DNA from: JBDNIO01 sp041688215
GTDB taxonomy: Bacteria; Pseudomonadota; Gammaproteobacteria; Nevskiales; Salinisphaeraceae
Assembly (NCBI GenBank): GCA_041688215.1
Contig: JBDNIO010000213.1
Coordinates: 1-23,292 of the forward strand
Reading direction: 5' to 3'
Length of the DNA: 23,292 bases
The notes under the pieces were generated by a model, which was given only the letters and a program-made list of their open reading frames with translations, had not been told where the DNA came from and ran no database searches. Position numbers and translations under genes: made by a program. Below, one piece after another: positions 14,947-23,247 of the stretch; position 1 is the stretch's first letter; the number at the start of each line of letters is the position of its first letter.

Positions 14947-15834
14947 ATGTCTGATGCGATCAGACCCGAGCAGTTGCCCGATTGGGTGCCTGGCAAAATA
15001 ACCTGCGACAGTCAAGCCTGTGGCTGGCAGGGCATGAGCCTGCGCGGCTATCGCTATGGGCCGTCTGATGTGGCTGTGCCGCCGATCCGGGACTATATGA
15101 TTGTTGTCTACGGACGCGGTATTACGCCCATGTCACGTCAGTGCTTCAGCCGCTGGAGCAACGAACAGGTAACGCCGGGTAATGTTTCGTTACTCACCCA
15201 TCGCATACATTCGCATTGGCGGTGGACGCAAGATATCGAGGTTACGCATCTTTATTTGTCACCGGCGCAACTGACCCGGGTTGCTAACGACGTATTCGAG
15301 CGCGATATTCAGGATATTGAGCTATCCGATGTGCTCAAGGCCGACGACCCCAGCCTGGCCGAAATGGTTCGCCACCTAGCCGCAGAGACGACGCAGCCGG
15401 GTGTGGGCGGGCGCCTGTATGCCGATGCAATCATGAACCAGGCCTGCGTCCACATCCTGCGTAATTACGCGAATGTAGTATTCAAACCGGGCAGCGACGC
15501 GCGCCACAGGTTATCAAGCAAACAGCAAAAACAGATTCTCGAATACATCAATGCGAATATTGGAAATAATATAGTACTCAACGACCTGGCCCGGGTTTGC
15601 GGTTTAAGCGTTTATTATTTCGCGCGCAGTTTTCGCGATACCTATGGCGTGCCGCCGCACGAATTCGTGATTAATCTCCGCCTGGACTATGCCAGGAACA
15701 TGCTGCGCTGCTCACAACTTCCTCTCAAGGACGTAGCCGCGTCATGTGGCTTCTCCGACCAAAGCCACATGACGCGGCTGTTCCGTAAATGTCTTGGCAT
15801 TACGCCAGGTCAATTGCGTAATCTCTATAAATAG
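14947..15834 (+). CDS. AraC-family transcriptional regulator
   Basis: The 295-residue protein has an N-terminal effector/dimerisation region of about 190 residues (a cupin-like fold is likely from length and family, not proven). The C-terminal AraC/XylS DNA-binding domain has two helix-turn-helix units: NDLARVCGLSVYYFARSF and KDVAASCGFSDQSHMTRLF, ending in the GITPGQLR signature. ATG 14947 is preferred over GTG 14920, because the latter lies almost on the predicted transcription start. It lies 115 bases after acxC on the same strand, which makes it the likely controller of the acetone carboxylase genes. This is inference from position only. Confidence 0.9.
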   Translation: MSDAIRPEQLPDWVPGKITCDSQACGWQGMSLRGYRYGPSDVAVPPIRDYMIVVYGRGITPMSRQCFSRWSNEQVTPGNVSLLTHRIHSHWRWTQDIEVTHLYLSPAQLTRVANDVFERDIQDIELSDVLKADDPSLAEMVRHLAAETTQPGVGGRLYADAIMNQACVHILRNYANVVFKPGSDARHRLSSKQQKQILEYINANIGNNIVLNDLARVCGLSVYYFARSFRDTYGVPPHEFVINLRLDYARNMLRCSQLPLKDVAASCGFSDQSHMTRLFRKCLGITPGQLRNLYK

Positions 15835-15894
15835 CCTCATCCGTCACTCAAAAAAATTCCCCGTCGAAAGAAACGGGACATGGGAGGAGTTCGC

Positions 15895-15920
15895 AAAAAA
15901 GCCTGGGGGGCTTTAAAGGC
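15895..15920 (-). terminator. Possible terminator of the minus-strand secreted-protein gene
   Basis: On the minus strand, a GCCT...AGGC stem with a GC-rich loop is followed by six T residues. It overlaps the stop codon of the broken gene. The stem is short, so the call is tentative. Confidence 0.35.
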
Positions 15921-16588
15921 CCGGGAGTTGGCTGATCTGCACCCGGGTTGCTGTCGGCAGCAGCCCCGCGGGAACGCTGGCGTGCAGCACACTTGCCACA
16001 ACCGCCGGGTCGATCACATCGGTCGATATTGGCAGATCTTCGGGCAGCAAGCTGGCCACGTTTTGCCCGTTGATCACGGCATCGGCGAGCGTGGGGTCCA
16101 AACCGCCGAGGCTATCCACGGGGATTGCTGTGTTACCCGGCGGCGCCAGCGGGCAGTGCGATGACATCGGTGAGCATAATCGCTTGTAGTGTCGATACAC
16201 TCAGTGCTCCCGGCGGAATGATGAACCCGGCCGGCAGGTTGCCGGCCGGGTTGTTCTCCCGGTGCGAGTGTATCCAGACCGGGCAATTCGGATATCAGGC
16301 CACTGCCTGGCAGGTTGCCCACAGCCGACAGGCCTTCCAGACCGGGAACGGCCCCGGTAACGCTACTGGTAATTCCATTGGTCAACGTGGGCAGAATGCC
16401 ATTTAATGCCGGCACATTAAGCGCGCCAGTATCCAGCAAGGGCGCGGCCGCGTCGTTAATCGTAGTAAGTGTGCCGGGTACCAGACCCTGAGGCCCGGTG
16501 AGGCTGCCCACTATATCGTTTACTTGCGCCTGTGCGACGCCACATAGCAAAAGCGACCCGGAAACGCAGATTAATTTTTCGGCCTCAT
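15913..16588 (-). pseudogene. Secreted hypothetical protein, broken by frameshifts
   Basis: Three reading frames join into one plausible protein if three single-base changes in homopolymer runs are undone. First, one A is missing in the run at 16575-16579. Restoring it gives a classical signal peptide, MRPKKLICVSGSLLLCGVAQ. Second, there is one extra G at 16258-16260, after which the frame continues PAGFIIPPGALSVSTLQ. Third, there is one extra G at 16136-16138, after which it runs NTAIPVDSLGGLDPTLADAV to the stop at 15913. The corrected length is exactly 224 codons plus stop. The mature protein is rich in Leu, Gly, Pro and Thr with no cysteine motif, and no family is recognised. It is either a young pseudogene or a set of sequencing errors. 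Uncorrected, a frame runs 16622-16074. Confidence 0.6.
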
Positions 16589-16622
16589 ATCGCGCACCGC
16601 ATATATTATTGATTCTGTGCAT

Positions 16623-16879
16623 AGAATCGGCCGCTGTGGAATAAACATTAGCCTTTATATCATTAATTTAGAGTCATGAATTCGGGATCCGTAACCCCTC
16701 CCCCCCCCCCGCCTTTAGGCGGCCATTTAATAGGTTCCTTCTCCCCCTCGCTGCGCTCAGCTCGCGTTGCTCGGGGAGAAGGAAAGTCGGCCGTACGGCC
16801 GACCGATCCGGCCCTTGAGTTATTTTAGGGGCCGTAACACGAAGCCACCGGCTTTAGCCGGTGGAGTGTTCACTGACCG
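16623..16879. repeat. Intergenic region with C11 tract and palindromes
   Basis: The region holds no gene. In order it contains a run of eleven C residues (16700-16710); a 10-bp stem CCTTCTCCCC/GGGGAGAAGG (16737-16746 with 16773-16782) that encloses the shared 26-nt module (16749-16774); a perfect 18-nt palindrome GTCGGCCGTACGGCCGAC (16786-16803); and a hairpin CCACCGGC-TTTA-GCCGGTGG (16845-16864) next to the oxidoreductase stop. The last could help end that transcript, but no T run follows it. Confidence 0.6.
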
Positions 16880-17932
16880 TCAGGACGGCTCGGCAATTTT
16901 AACCAGCAACTTGCCGAGGTTTTTGCCTTCATAAAGCCGGTTGATTGCGACGGCCGCATTTTCCAGCCCGTCCACCACTTCTTCTCGGTAGTTGATTTTG
17001 CCGGCCTTGACCCATTGAATCAGTTCAGCTTCCATCGATCCGCGTAGATTCGGATAGTGGTCGAGAATAATAAAGCCGTGCATGGACGCACGCTTGAACA
17101 GTAAAAACGTGTAGTTGTCGGGGCCTTGCACGCCTTGTTCTGCGGTGGTGTATTGCGACACTGCGCCACAGATAATCACCTGCGCGCCCATGTTTATGTG
17201 TATCAACGCGGTGTCCAGCGTCTCGCCGCCGACGTTGTCGAAATACACATCTACGCCGTCCGGGCAATGCTTGGTGAAGGCGTCTTCCAGGTTTTCGGTT
17301 TTGTAGTTGATTGCTGCGTCGTAACCGAATTCTTCGATCAGCATTTCGCATTTTTCGTCGGAGCCCGCGGTGCCCACCGCGCGGCAGCCTTTGATTTTTG
17401 CGATTTGCCCGACGATGGAGCCGACTGCGCCGGCGGCGCCGGATACTAAGATCGTGTCGCCGGACTTCGGCTGGCCTAGATGCAGCAATCCGTAGTGCGC
17501 AGTGAGCCCGGTCGTGCCGAGCACACTTAAACCGGTTGTCAAAGGCAACCCGGCCTGTTGAATGTTGCGCAGGTTCCAGGTGTCTATCTTGCCTTCATCG
17601 TTATGGTTCACGCCGTTGGATATCGCGTAGTCCTGCCAGCCATCCATACCTTGTACGATGTCACCGGCCTTAAAATCAGGGTGCTGTGATTCAATTACTT
17701 TGCTAATCGTAAACCCGCGCATCACCGTGCCCAGTTGCACCGGTTCCACGTAGGTTTGCATCGGCGCGGCCCAGAGCCGGTTGGCCGGGTCCAGTGACAG
17801 ATACAAATTACGCACTAAAAATTCGCCCTCGCCGGGTTTGGGGATGGGTACTTCGCGTATTTCAAAATCATCCGGCGAAAACCCGGCCGTGGGGTTGCGG
17901 ACCAAACAAACCATTCGATTGTTCTGCGGCAT
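16880..17932 (-). CDS. NADP-dependent zinc-independent MDR oxidoreductase (CurA / LTB4 dehydrogenase type)
   Basis: The 350-residue medium-chain dehydrogenase/reductase belongs to the group that reduces the double bond of enones and similar substrates (E. coli CurA, mammalian prostaglandin reductase). The N-terminal GroES-like domain (about 1-130, with FLVRNLYLSLDPANR) is followed by a Rossmann domain with ILVSGAAGAVGSIVGQIAKI. The zinc-binding cysteines of alcohol dehydrogenases are not seen. The start is ATG 17932 with AGGAG about nine bases upstream; the frame is open 64 codons further, but that stretch overlaps the acnA terminator and lacks protein character. It lies 125 bases downstream of acnA, beyond that terminator, so it is probably transcribed separately. 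The physiological substrate is unknown. Confidence 0.9.
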   Translation of the reverse strand: MPQNNRMVCLVRNPTAGFSPDDFEIREVPIPKPGEGEFLVRNLYLSLDPANRLWAAPMQTYVEPVQLGTVMRGFTISKVIESQHPDFKAGDIVQGMDGWQDYAISNGVNHNDEGKIDTWNLRNIQQAGLPLTTGLSVLGTTGLTAHYGLLHLGQPKSGDTILVSGAAGAVGSIVGQIAKIKGCRAVGTAGSDEKCEMLIEEFGYDAAINYKTENLEDAFTKHCPDGVDVYFDNVGGETLDTALIHINMGAQVIICGAVSQYTTAEQGVQGPDNYTFLLFKRASMHGFIILDHYPNLRGSMEAELIQWVKAGKINYREEVVDGLENAAVAINRLYEGKNLGKLLVKIAEPS

Positions 17933-18010
17933 TTCAAATCTCCTGCTGGTATTTATTCTCGCCAGGTCAGCGTTGATCAACCGCCGGATATTGTCAATAC
18001 CGGCGCGCAC

Positions 18011-18036
18011 AAAAAAGCCCCGCCGAAGCGGGGCTT
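18011..18036 (-). terminator. Intrinsic terminator of acnA
   Basis: On the minus strand, AGCCCCGC-TTCG-GCGGGGCT is followed by a run of T residues. The stem is 8 bp with a stable TTCG-type tetraloop, about 22 bases after the acnA stop codon. Confidence 0.9.
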
Positions 18037-18057
18037 TGAGAGGGTGTGCAGCGCGCC

Positions 18058-20796
18058 TCAGGCAGCTTTGGCCAGTTGCCGCAGCACGTAGTGCAGAATA
18101 CCGCCGTTCTGGTAGTACTCCCATTCCTTGGGCGTATCGATACGCACCTTGGCGGTGAACTCGGTCGTATTACCGTCCTCGCTCGTGGCTTTTACGGTGA
18201 CTTCCTTCGCGCCTGCGGCCAGGCCTTCGATATCGAAGGTTTCGGTGCCGTCCAGGCCAATCGATTCGGCGTTCTCGCCATCCTTGAACTGCAGCGGCAG
18301 CACGCCCATGCCGACCAGATTGGAACGGTGGATGCGCTCGAAGGACTGCGCGGCCACTGCTTTGACGCCCAGAAGAATGGTGCCTTTGGCGGCCCAGTCG
18401 CGGGAAGAACCGGTGCCGTATTCCTTGCCGGCCAGAATCACCAGTGGAGTGCCTTCGTCCTTGTACTGCATTGCGGCGTCGTAGATGAACATCTGCTCGC
18501 CGGAGGGTTGGTGTTTGGTCCAACCGCCTTCGGTGCCGGGCGCCAACTGGTTGCGCAAACGCACATTGGCAAAGGTGCCGCGCATCATGACTTGGTGATT
18601 ACCGCGGCGTGAGCCGTAGGAGTTGAAGTCGCCTTGTTGCACGCCTTGATCGATAAGGTATTGCCCGGCCGGGGTATCGGCCTTGATCGCGCCGGCGGGG
18701 GAGATGTGGTCAGTGGTGATGGAATCCCCCAGCAACGCCAGACAACGCACGCCGGAAATTTTCTTGATGTCATCCACTTCGACGCTCATGCCCTCAAAAT
18801 AGGGCGGGTTTTGCACGTAGGTGGAACTGGCGTCCCACTCGTAGATTTCGCCTTCCGGCGTATCCAGGCTCTGCCAGCGTTCGTCGCCTTCGAATACATC
18901 GTCATAGCTGGCTTTGAACATATCCGAGTTCAACGAGGTACCGATGGTGTCGTAGACTTCTTTTTGTGACGGCCAGATATCTTTCAGGAACACATCTTGT
19001 CCGTCTTTATCCTGGCCGATCGGATAGTTGGTCAGGTCGATATCGATGGTACCGGCCAGAGCATACGCCACCACCAGCGGCGGAGAGGCCAGGAAGTTCA
19101 TGCGCACGTCGCCGTGCACGCGGCCTTCGAAGTTGCGGTTGCCGGAGAGTACCGAGGCAACGTTGAGTCCGCTTTCGTTAACAGCACGGCCGATTTCTTC
19201 CGGTAGGGGGCCGGAATTACCGATACAGGAGGTGCAGCCATAGCCGACCAGGTGAAAGCCCAGGCCTTCCAAATCATCAGTTAAATTGGCTTTGTTCAAG
19301 TAATCTATCACTACTTTGGAGCCGGGTGCCAACGAGGTTTTTACCCAGGGCTTGACGTCCAGACCTTTTTGCAGCGCATTGCGGGCCAAAAGGCCGGCAC
19401 CGATCATCACGGCCGGATTCGAGGTGTTGGTGCAGGATGTGATCGCGGCGATAACTACGGCACCGTCTTTCAAATCGAAGTCGGTGTTTTTGTAATTTAC
19501 CTTGGCTATACCATCTTCGTGGGAACCACTGGGCAGGCCACCTTCGCCTTCTTCGCGGGCGACAGCCTGGTTTTTTCCCTGGCGCTTTTCGACGAATCTG
19601 GCCACTTCTTTCTTGTAGGTCTTCTGCATGTCAGACAACAAAACGCGGTCCTGTGGGCGTTTGGGGCCGGCCAGGGAAGGCTGGACGGTGCCCATATCCA
19701 GGGTTAGCACGTCGGTGTAAACCGGCTCTTCGGCGCCGTCTACGCGCCACATGCCCTGGGCTTTGGCGTAAGCCTCGACCAGCTCCAGTTGTTCCTGCGG
19801 ACGACCGGTGAGTTCCATGTAGCGGATGGTTTCGCCATCGATGGGGAAAATGCCGCAGGTGGCGCCGTATTCCGGGGCCATGTTGGCAATGGTGGCGCGA
19901 TCGGCCAGCGGCAGATCGGCCAAGCTGTCACCAAAGAATTCCACGAACTTGCCGACCACGCCGTGGGCGCGCAGCATTTCGGTAACGGTCAATACCAGAT
20001 CGGTGGCGGTGCAGCCTTCGGCCAGTTTGCCGGTAAGCTTGAAACCGATCACCTGCGGAATCAGCATGGTAATCGGCTGACCAAGCATGGCGGCTTCGGC
20101 TTCGATACCGCCCACGCCCCAGCCAAGTACGCCCACGCCGTTAATCATGGTGGTGTGCGAATCTGTACCTACCAGCGTATCCGGGTAGGCCAGATTGTTC
20201 TGCTCGTTGCCGAATACCACGCGCGCAAGGTATTCCAGATTTACCTGATGCACGATACCGGTATCCGGCGGCACGACCTTGAAGTTGTCAAACGCACCCT
20301 GACCCCAGCGCAGGAAGGCATAGCGTTCCTTGTTGCGGTTGAATTCGAGCTTGGCGTTTAGATCAAACGCGTTGGCGGAACCGTAATTGTCGACCATCAC
20401 CGAGTGATCAATCACCAGTTCCGCGGGGGACAGTGGGTTGATTTTTTCCGGATTGCCGCCGAGATTTTTCATCGCGTCGCGCATGGCGGCGAGGTCCACC
20501 ACCGCAGGCACACCGGTGAAATCCTGCAGCACTACGCGCGCGGGAGTGAAGGCGATTTCGGTGTCTGGCTCTGCTTTGGCATCCCAGTTCGCCAGTGCTT
20601 TAATATCAGCCTTGGAGACATTATCGCCATCCTCGTGGCGCAGTAGATTTTCCAGCAGAATCTTGTGGGAAAAGGGCAGGAGGGCAACATTGCCATACTG
20701 CTTTTCCAGCGATTTCAGGCTGAAATAATCAAACTCACGGCCGCCGGCCGAGAACCGGGTTTTGCTGTCAAAGCTATTGGTGGACGCATTGGCCAT
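18058..20796 (-). CDS. acnA: Aconitate hydratase A
   Basis: This is a [4Fe-4S] aconitase of the AcnA/IRP1 type that interconverts citrate and isocitrate in the TCA and glyoxylate cycles. The 912-residue product is slightly longer than E. coli AcnA (891). The cluster ligands are visible: C455 in ITSCTNTSNP, and C521 and C524 in GYGCTSCIGNSG. Their spacing matches E. coli C435, C501 and C504. The swivel domain near the C-terminus has GKEYGTGSSRDWAAKG. The ATG at 20796 has a GGAG site (reading TGGAGACAAACG) upstream. It has its own terminator and a possible promoter. Confidence 0.97.
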   Translation of the reverse strand: MANASTNSFDSKTRFSAGGREFDYFSLKSLEKQYGNVALLPFSHKILLENLLRHEDGDNVSKADIKALANWDAKAEPDTEIAFTPARVVLQDFTGVPAVVDLAAMRDAMKNLGGNPEKINPLSPAELVIDHSVMVDNYGSANAFDLNAKLEFNRNKERYAFLRWGQGAFDNFKVVPPDTGIVHQVNLEYLARVVFGNEQNNLAYPDTLVGTDSHTTMINGVGVLGWGVGGIEAEAAMLGQPITMLIPQVIGFKLTGKLAEGCTATDLVLTVTEMLRAHGVVGKFVEFFGDSLADLPLADRATIANMAPEYGATCGIFPIDGETIRYMELTGRPQEQLELVEAYAKAQGMWRVDGAEEPVYTDVLTLDMGTVQPSLAGPKRPQDRVLLSDMQKTYKKEVARFVEKRQGKNQAVAREEGEGGLPSGSHEDGIAKVNYKNTDFDLKDGAVVIAAITSCTNTSNPAVMIGAGLLARNALQKGLDVKPWVKTSLAPGSKVVIDYLNKANLTDDLEGLGFHLVGYGCTSCIGNSGPLPEEIGRAVNESGLNVASVLSGNRNFEGRVHGDVRMNFLASPPLVVAYALAGTIDIDLTNYPIGQDKDGQDVFLKDIWPSQKEVYDTIGTSLNSDMFKASYDDVFEGDERWQSLDTPEGEIYEWDASSTYVQNPPYFEGMSVEVDDIKKISGVRCLALLGDSITTDHISPAGAIKADTPAGQYLIDQGVQQGDFNSYGSRRGNHQVMMRGTFANVRLRNQLAPGTEGGWTKHQPSGEQMFIYDAAMQYKDEGTPLVILAGKEYGTGSSRDWAAKGTILLGVKAVAAQSFERIHRSNLVGMGVLPLQFKDGENAESIGLDGTETFDIEGLAAGAKEVTVKATSEDGNTTEFTAKVRIDTPKEWEYYQNGGILHYVLRQLAKAA

Positions 20797-20859
20797 CGTT
20801 TGTCTCCAGGACAGTGACTAAAAATTATCTGGATGCGCGCGAGCGCAATCGGGCTGCGC

Positions 20860-20865
20860 AGTATA
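20860..20865 (-). promoter_or_regulatory. Possible -10 element upstream of acnA
   Basis: TATACT on the minus strand lies about 64 bases before the acnA ATG, in the 115-base gap after hflD. The -35 region is a weak match (about TGCATC), so the call is tentative. A promoter somewhere in this gap is expected, or acnA is read from the nudJ operon. Confidence 0.35.
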
Positions 20866-20911
20866 CCGAAGGGCGCGTTTTGATGCAGCTACCGGGACCT
20901 GTCCAAGCGTG

Positions 20912-21523
20912 CTAAATGGGGCGTTCCTGCGCCAGCTCGGCCAGTGCCTGGGCAAGCCGCTGGCGCTGTAACAACAGGCGCCAGAAACTCCCCCCCGATT
21001 GCCGCCACAGAATGGCGCAGCGTATGGCCGCCAGTAACAGGGTGCGGATGCGGGCAGCATTTTCAGGCTTGGACAGATTTTCCTGCTGCCCGCGAATCAT
21101 CAGGCGCGGGCGCAGTTTGCTTATGGTTTGCTGATAGGCTTCATCCAGAATACGAGGCGCTTGTTCGGTATCGAGCTGGCGTGCCTGCTCAATCGCGGTG
21201 CTGATTTTTTCCAGGCTTTCGGCGTCCCGCCGCAGGCGTGATGACAGGCGCAGAATTTGCCCGATGTAACGCGATATCAGCGCCATATTTCTATCCGCGC
21301 CGACGCCCTCAAGTTGGGTGCGCAGGAAACGGCGGCCATCGGCGACACCGGCGATGCCATCGAAAATATCTTCGCTCGCCTTCGGATCGGTGCAGAAAAT
21401 AGCCTGGAGCGCACGCTTGAGGCGGACCGGAGGAAGCACGCCGTCGGTGGCAAACTCGTGCGCGTACAACACGAATTGCGCCACACCGGCCAGGGCGAGA
21501 GCTTGATCTCGAACTGAACTCAA
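20912..21523 (-). CDS. hflD: High frequency lysogenization protein HflD homologue
   Basis: The 203-residue, mostly helical protein is related to E. coli HflD (213 residues), a membrane-associated protein that affects lambda CII. Its cellular role is otherwise unclear. Conserved features include the QALALAGVAQF start and the C-terminal LLAAIRCAILWRQSGG. The best start is TTG at 21523. It overlaps the mnmA stop as TTGA, in the way ATGA overlaps couple genes, and matches the family N-terminus. The frame is open further upstream inside mnmA, but those residues (GRRGNYRAPGR) look like shadow sequence. It follows nudJ and mnmA, the standard order. Confidence 0.85.
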   Translation of the reverse strand: MSSVRDQALALAGVAQFVLYAHEFATDGVLPPVRLKRALQAIFCTDPKASEDIFDGIAGVADGRRFLRTQLEGVGADRNMALISRYIGQILRLSSRLRRDAESLEKISTAIEQARQLDTEQAPRILDEAYQQTISKLRPRLMIRGQQENLSKPENAARIRTLLLAAIRCAILWRQSGGSFWRLLLQRQRLAQALAELAQERPI

Positions 21524-22635
21524 GCCAAAGCCGCCGCCGGTTCGTCCAGGCGCGCGGTAATTTCCGCGCCGCCCAGGCAATAATCTTCAGCGTAAAAAAC
21601 AATGTACTGGCCTGGCGCCACCGCGCGCTGGGGCGTGCTGAAACGCACTTGCAGGCGGCTATCCGGCAGGCGCTCGACCGTGCAGGCTTGTGGTTTCTGG
21701 CGGTAACGAATTTGTGCGCTGCAATCGAACGCAGAGGTGGGCGCCGGGCCAATCCAGTGCGCCGCTGCGGTAGTCAAACCTGAGCTGAGCAATTCCGGGT
21801 GGTTGGCGTCCTGGCTAACCCACATTGTATTAGTGTCCAGGTCCTTGCGCACGACATACCAGGGCGCGTCGCCGGCGTTTTTGACGCCGCCCAGCCCGAG
21901 GCCGCGGCGTTGTCCTAGTGTGTGGTACATCAGCCCCGCATGGGTGCCGATTTGTTCGCCGTTCAGGGCGCCACCGAGGATGTGTATCGGGCCCGGGCGC
22001 GCCGGCAGATAGGTTTCCAGAAATCCGCGAAAATCGCGTTCGCCGATGAAGCACACACCGGTGCTGTCGCGTTTGGCATGCACCGGCAGGCCCGCGTCGC
22101 GCGCGCGCTCGCGAACATCCTGTTTGCGCATATCTCCAAGCGGGAACAGGCTTTTTGCCAGTGCCGCCTGTGGCACAGCGGCCAGAAAATAGGATTGATC
22201 CTTGTTCGAATCGCGCCCGCGCAGCAGGCGGGTCTGGCCGTTTTGCGTTTCAATCCGCGCGTAGTGGCCGGTGGCGATGCGATCCGCGCCCAAGCGCCGG
22301 GCGTGATTCAGGAAGGCGTCGAATTTGATCTCGCGGTTGCACAGCACATCTGGGTTGGGAGTGCGGCCGGCGGCGTAGCTATCCAGAAAATAGGTGAATA
22401 CGCGCTCGCGGTATTCTCTGGAAAAATCTGCGCGATGTAGGGGAATGTCGAGCACGCGGCAAACCTCGGCGGCGTCTTCAAAATCTTCCGCCGCCTGGCA
22501 GCGGCCGGCCTCGTCTTCGCTCCAGTTAAACATGAACAGGCCTTCAACCCGGTGGCCTTGCGCCAGGAGTTCATGCGCGGCCAGCGACGAATCGACGCCG
22601 CCCGACATGCCGACGATTATGTGTTGGCTTGTCAT
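21520..22635 (-). CDS. mnmA: tRNA 2-thiouridylase MnmA
   Basis: MnmA thiolates uridine 34 of tRNA-Glu, -Lys and -Gln, using ATP and sulfur relayed from the Tus proteins. The 371-residue product has the PP-loop GMSGGVDSS at 9-17. The two catalytic cysteines are C99 (PDVLCNREIKF) and C195 (TGVCFIGER), matching C102 and C199 of E. coli. The GHYAR and NKDQSYFL motifs are present. Its start overlaps the nudJ stop by four bases (ATGA) and its stop overlaps the start of hflD, so the three are one coupled operon. Confidence 0.97.
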   Translation of the reverse strand: MTSQHIIVGMSGGVDSSLAAHELLAQGHRVEGLFMFNWSEDEAGRCQAAEDFEDAAEVCRVLDIPLHRADFSREYRERVFTYFLDSYAAGRTPNPDVLCNREIKFDAFLNHARRLGADRIATGHYARIETQNGQTRLLRGRDSNKDQSYFLAAVPQAALAKSLFPLGDMRKQDVRERARDAGLPVHAKRDSTGVCFIGERDFRGFLETYLPARPGPIHILGGALNGEQIGTHAGLMYHTLGQRRGLGLGGVKNAGDAPWYVVRKDLDTNTMWVSQDANHPELLSSGLTTAAAHWIGPAPTSAFDCSAQIRYRQKPQACTVERLPDSRLQVRFSTPQRAVAPGQYIVFYAEDYCLGGAEITARLDEPAAALA

Positions 22636-23084
22636 GCTGCGGGTGCCACCAGATGAAACAGGTCAAGTGCGTGCCGTTGCCCGGCCCGATAATCCTCAAT
22701 GGTTTTCAGAACCATCGGGCTGCGCAGTTTGTGGCTGGCCTGGGATAGTTGCGCGTAGCTAAGCCAGTGGGTGGTGACGATGCCGTCATCAAGCCCTTGT
22801 TCGGCGTCATGCTGATCACATTCGCCGCAGAAAACGCTGCGTAATATATGCGGTCGATCACCAGTGCCTTGCCATAAGTACACACCAACACAAGCCTTGG
22901 GCGTGAACACCCACGCTGTTTCTTCATGGGTTTCTCGAATAACAGCCTCGACCAGCGTTTCGCCCGGTTCCACATGCCCGGCCGGCTGGTTCAGCACCAG
23001 ACGCCCGCCCACGGATTCCTCGACCATTAAAAAATGGCCGTTACGTTCAACGATGGCGGCCACCGTAAGTTCCGGGCTAAGCAT
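22632..23084 (-). CDS. nudJ: Nudix hydrolase, NudJ type
   Basis: NudJ-type hydrolases remove phosphate from nucleoside tri- and diphosphates and hydroxymethylpyrimidine pyrophosphate. The 150-residue product has the Nudix box at 36-58 (GHVEPGE, VIRETHEETAW). The catalytic glutamates and arginine are in place (E42, R50, E51, E54, E55), but the usual glycine of the EExG end is alanine (A57). Position ahead of mnmA and hflD is the conserved gammaproteobacterial order. The ATG at 23084 has only a weak ribosome site. Upstream DNA contains tandem repeats and possibly a transposase start. Confidence 0.92.
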   Translation of the reverse strand: MLSPELTVAAIVERNGHFLMVEESVGGRLVLNQPAGHVEPGETLVEAVIRETHEETAWVFTPKACVGVYLWQGTGDRPHILRSVFCGECDQHDAEQGLDDGIVTTHWLSYAQLSQASHKLRSPMVLKTIEDYRAGQRHALDLFHLVAPAA

Positions 23085-23161
23085 TCAGACAGGTAGTATG
23101 AGCTGGAGAATTCAGTTGAATATGGTAGCAAATCCGCGCCTGCGCCACGCCGTAGAGCCTC

Positions 23162-23219
23162 TTCCAATACGAAATGAGTCTGAAGCCAGGCACATGTTTC
23201 CAACATGAAATGAGTCTGA
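23162..23219. repeat. Tandem 22-nt direct repeat
   Basis: Two copies (23162-23183 and 23198-23219) begin with TTCCAA and end with GAAATGAGTCTGA. They differ only at the three bases between and are spaced 36 bp start to start. They lie just before a possible transposase start and may be the left-end transposase-binding sites of an insertion element. Confidence 0.55.
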
Positions 23220-23247
23220 GCTAAGCATAACCGTTCAAGATGGTGGG

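Noticed and set aside
17933..18124. N-terminal extension of the oxidoreductase
   Set aside because: It would run back through the acnA terminator and the end of acnA, and the residues lack protein character.
19789..20361. A 190-codon plus-strand frame opposite acnA
   Set aside because: It is antisense to a well-supported gene and has no motif or ribosome site.
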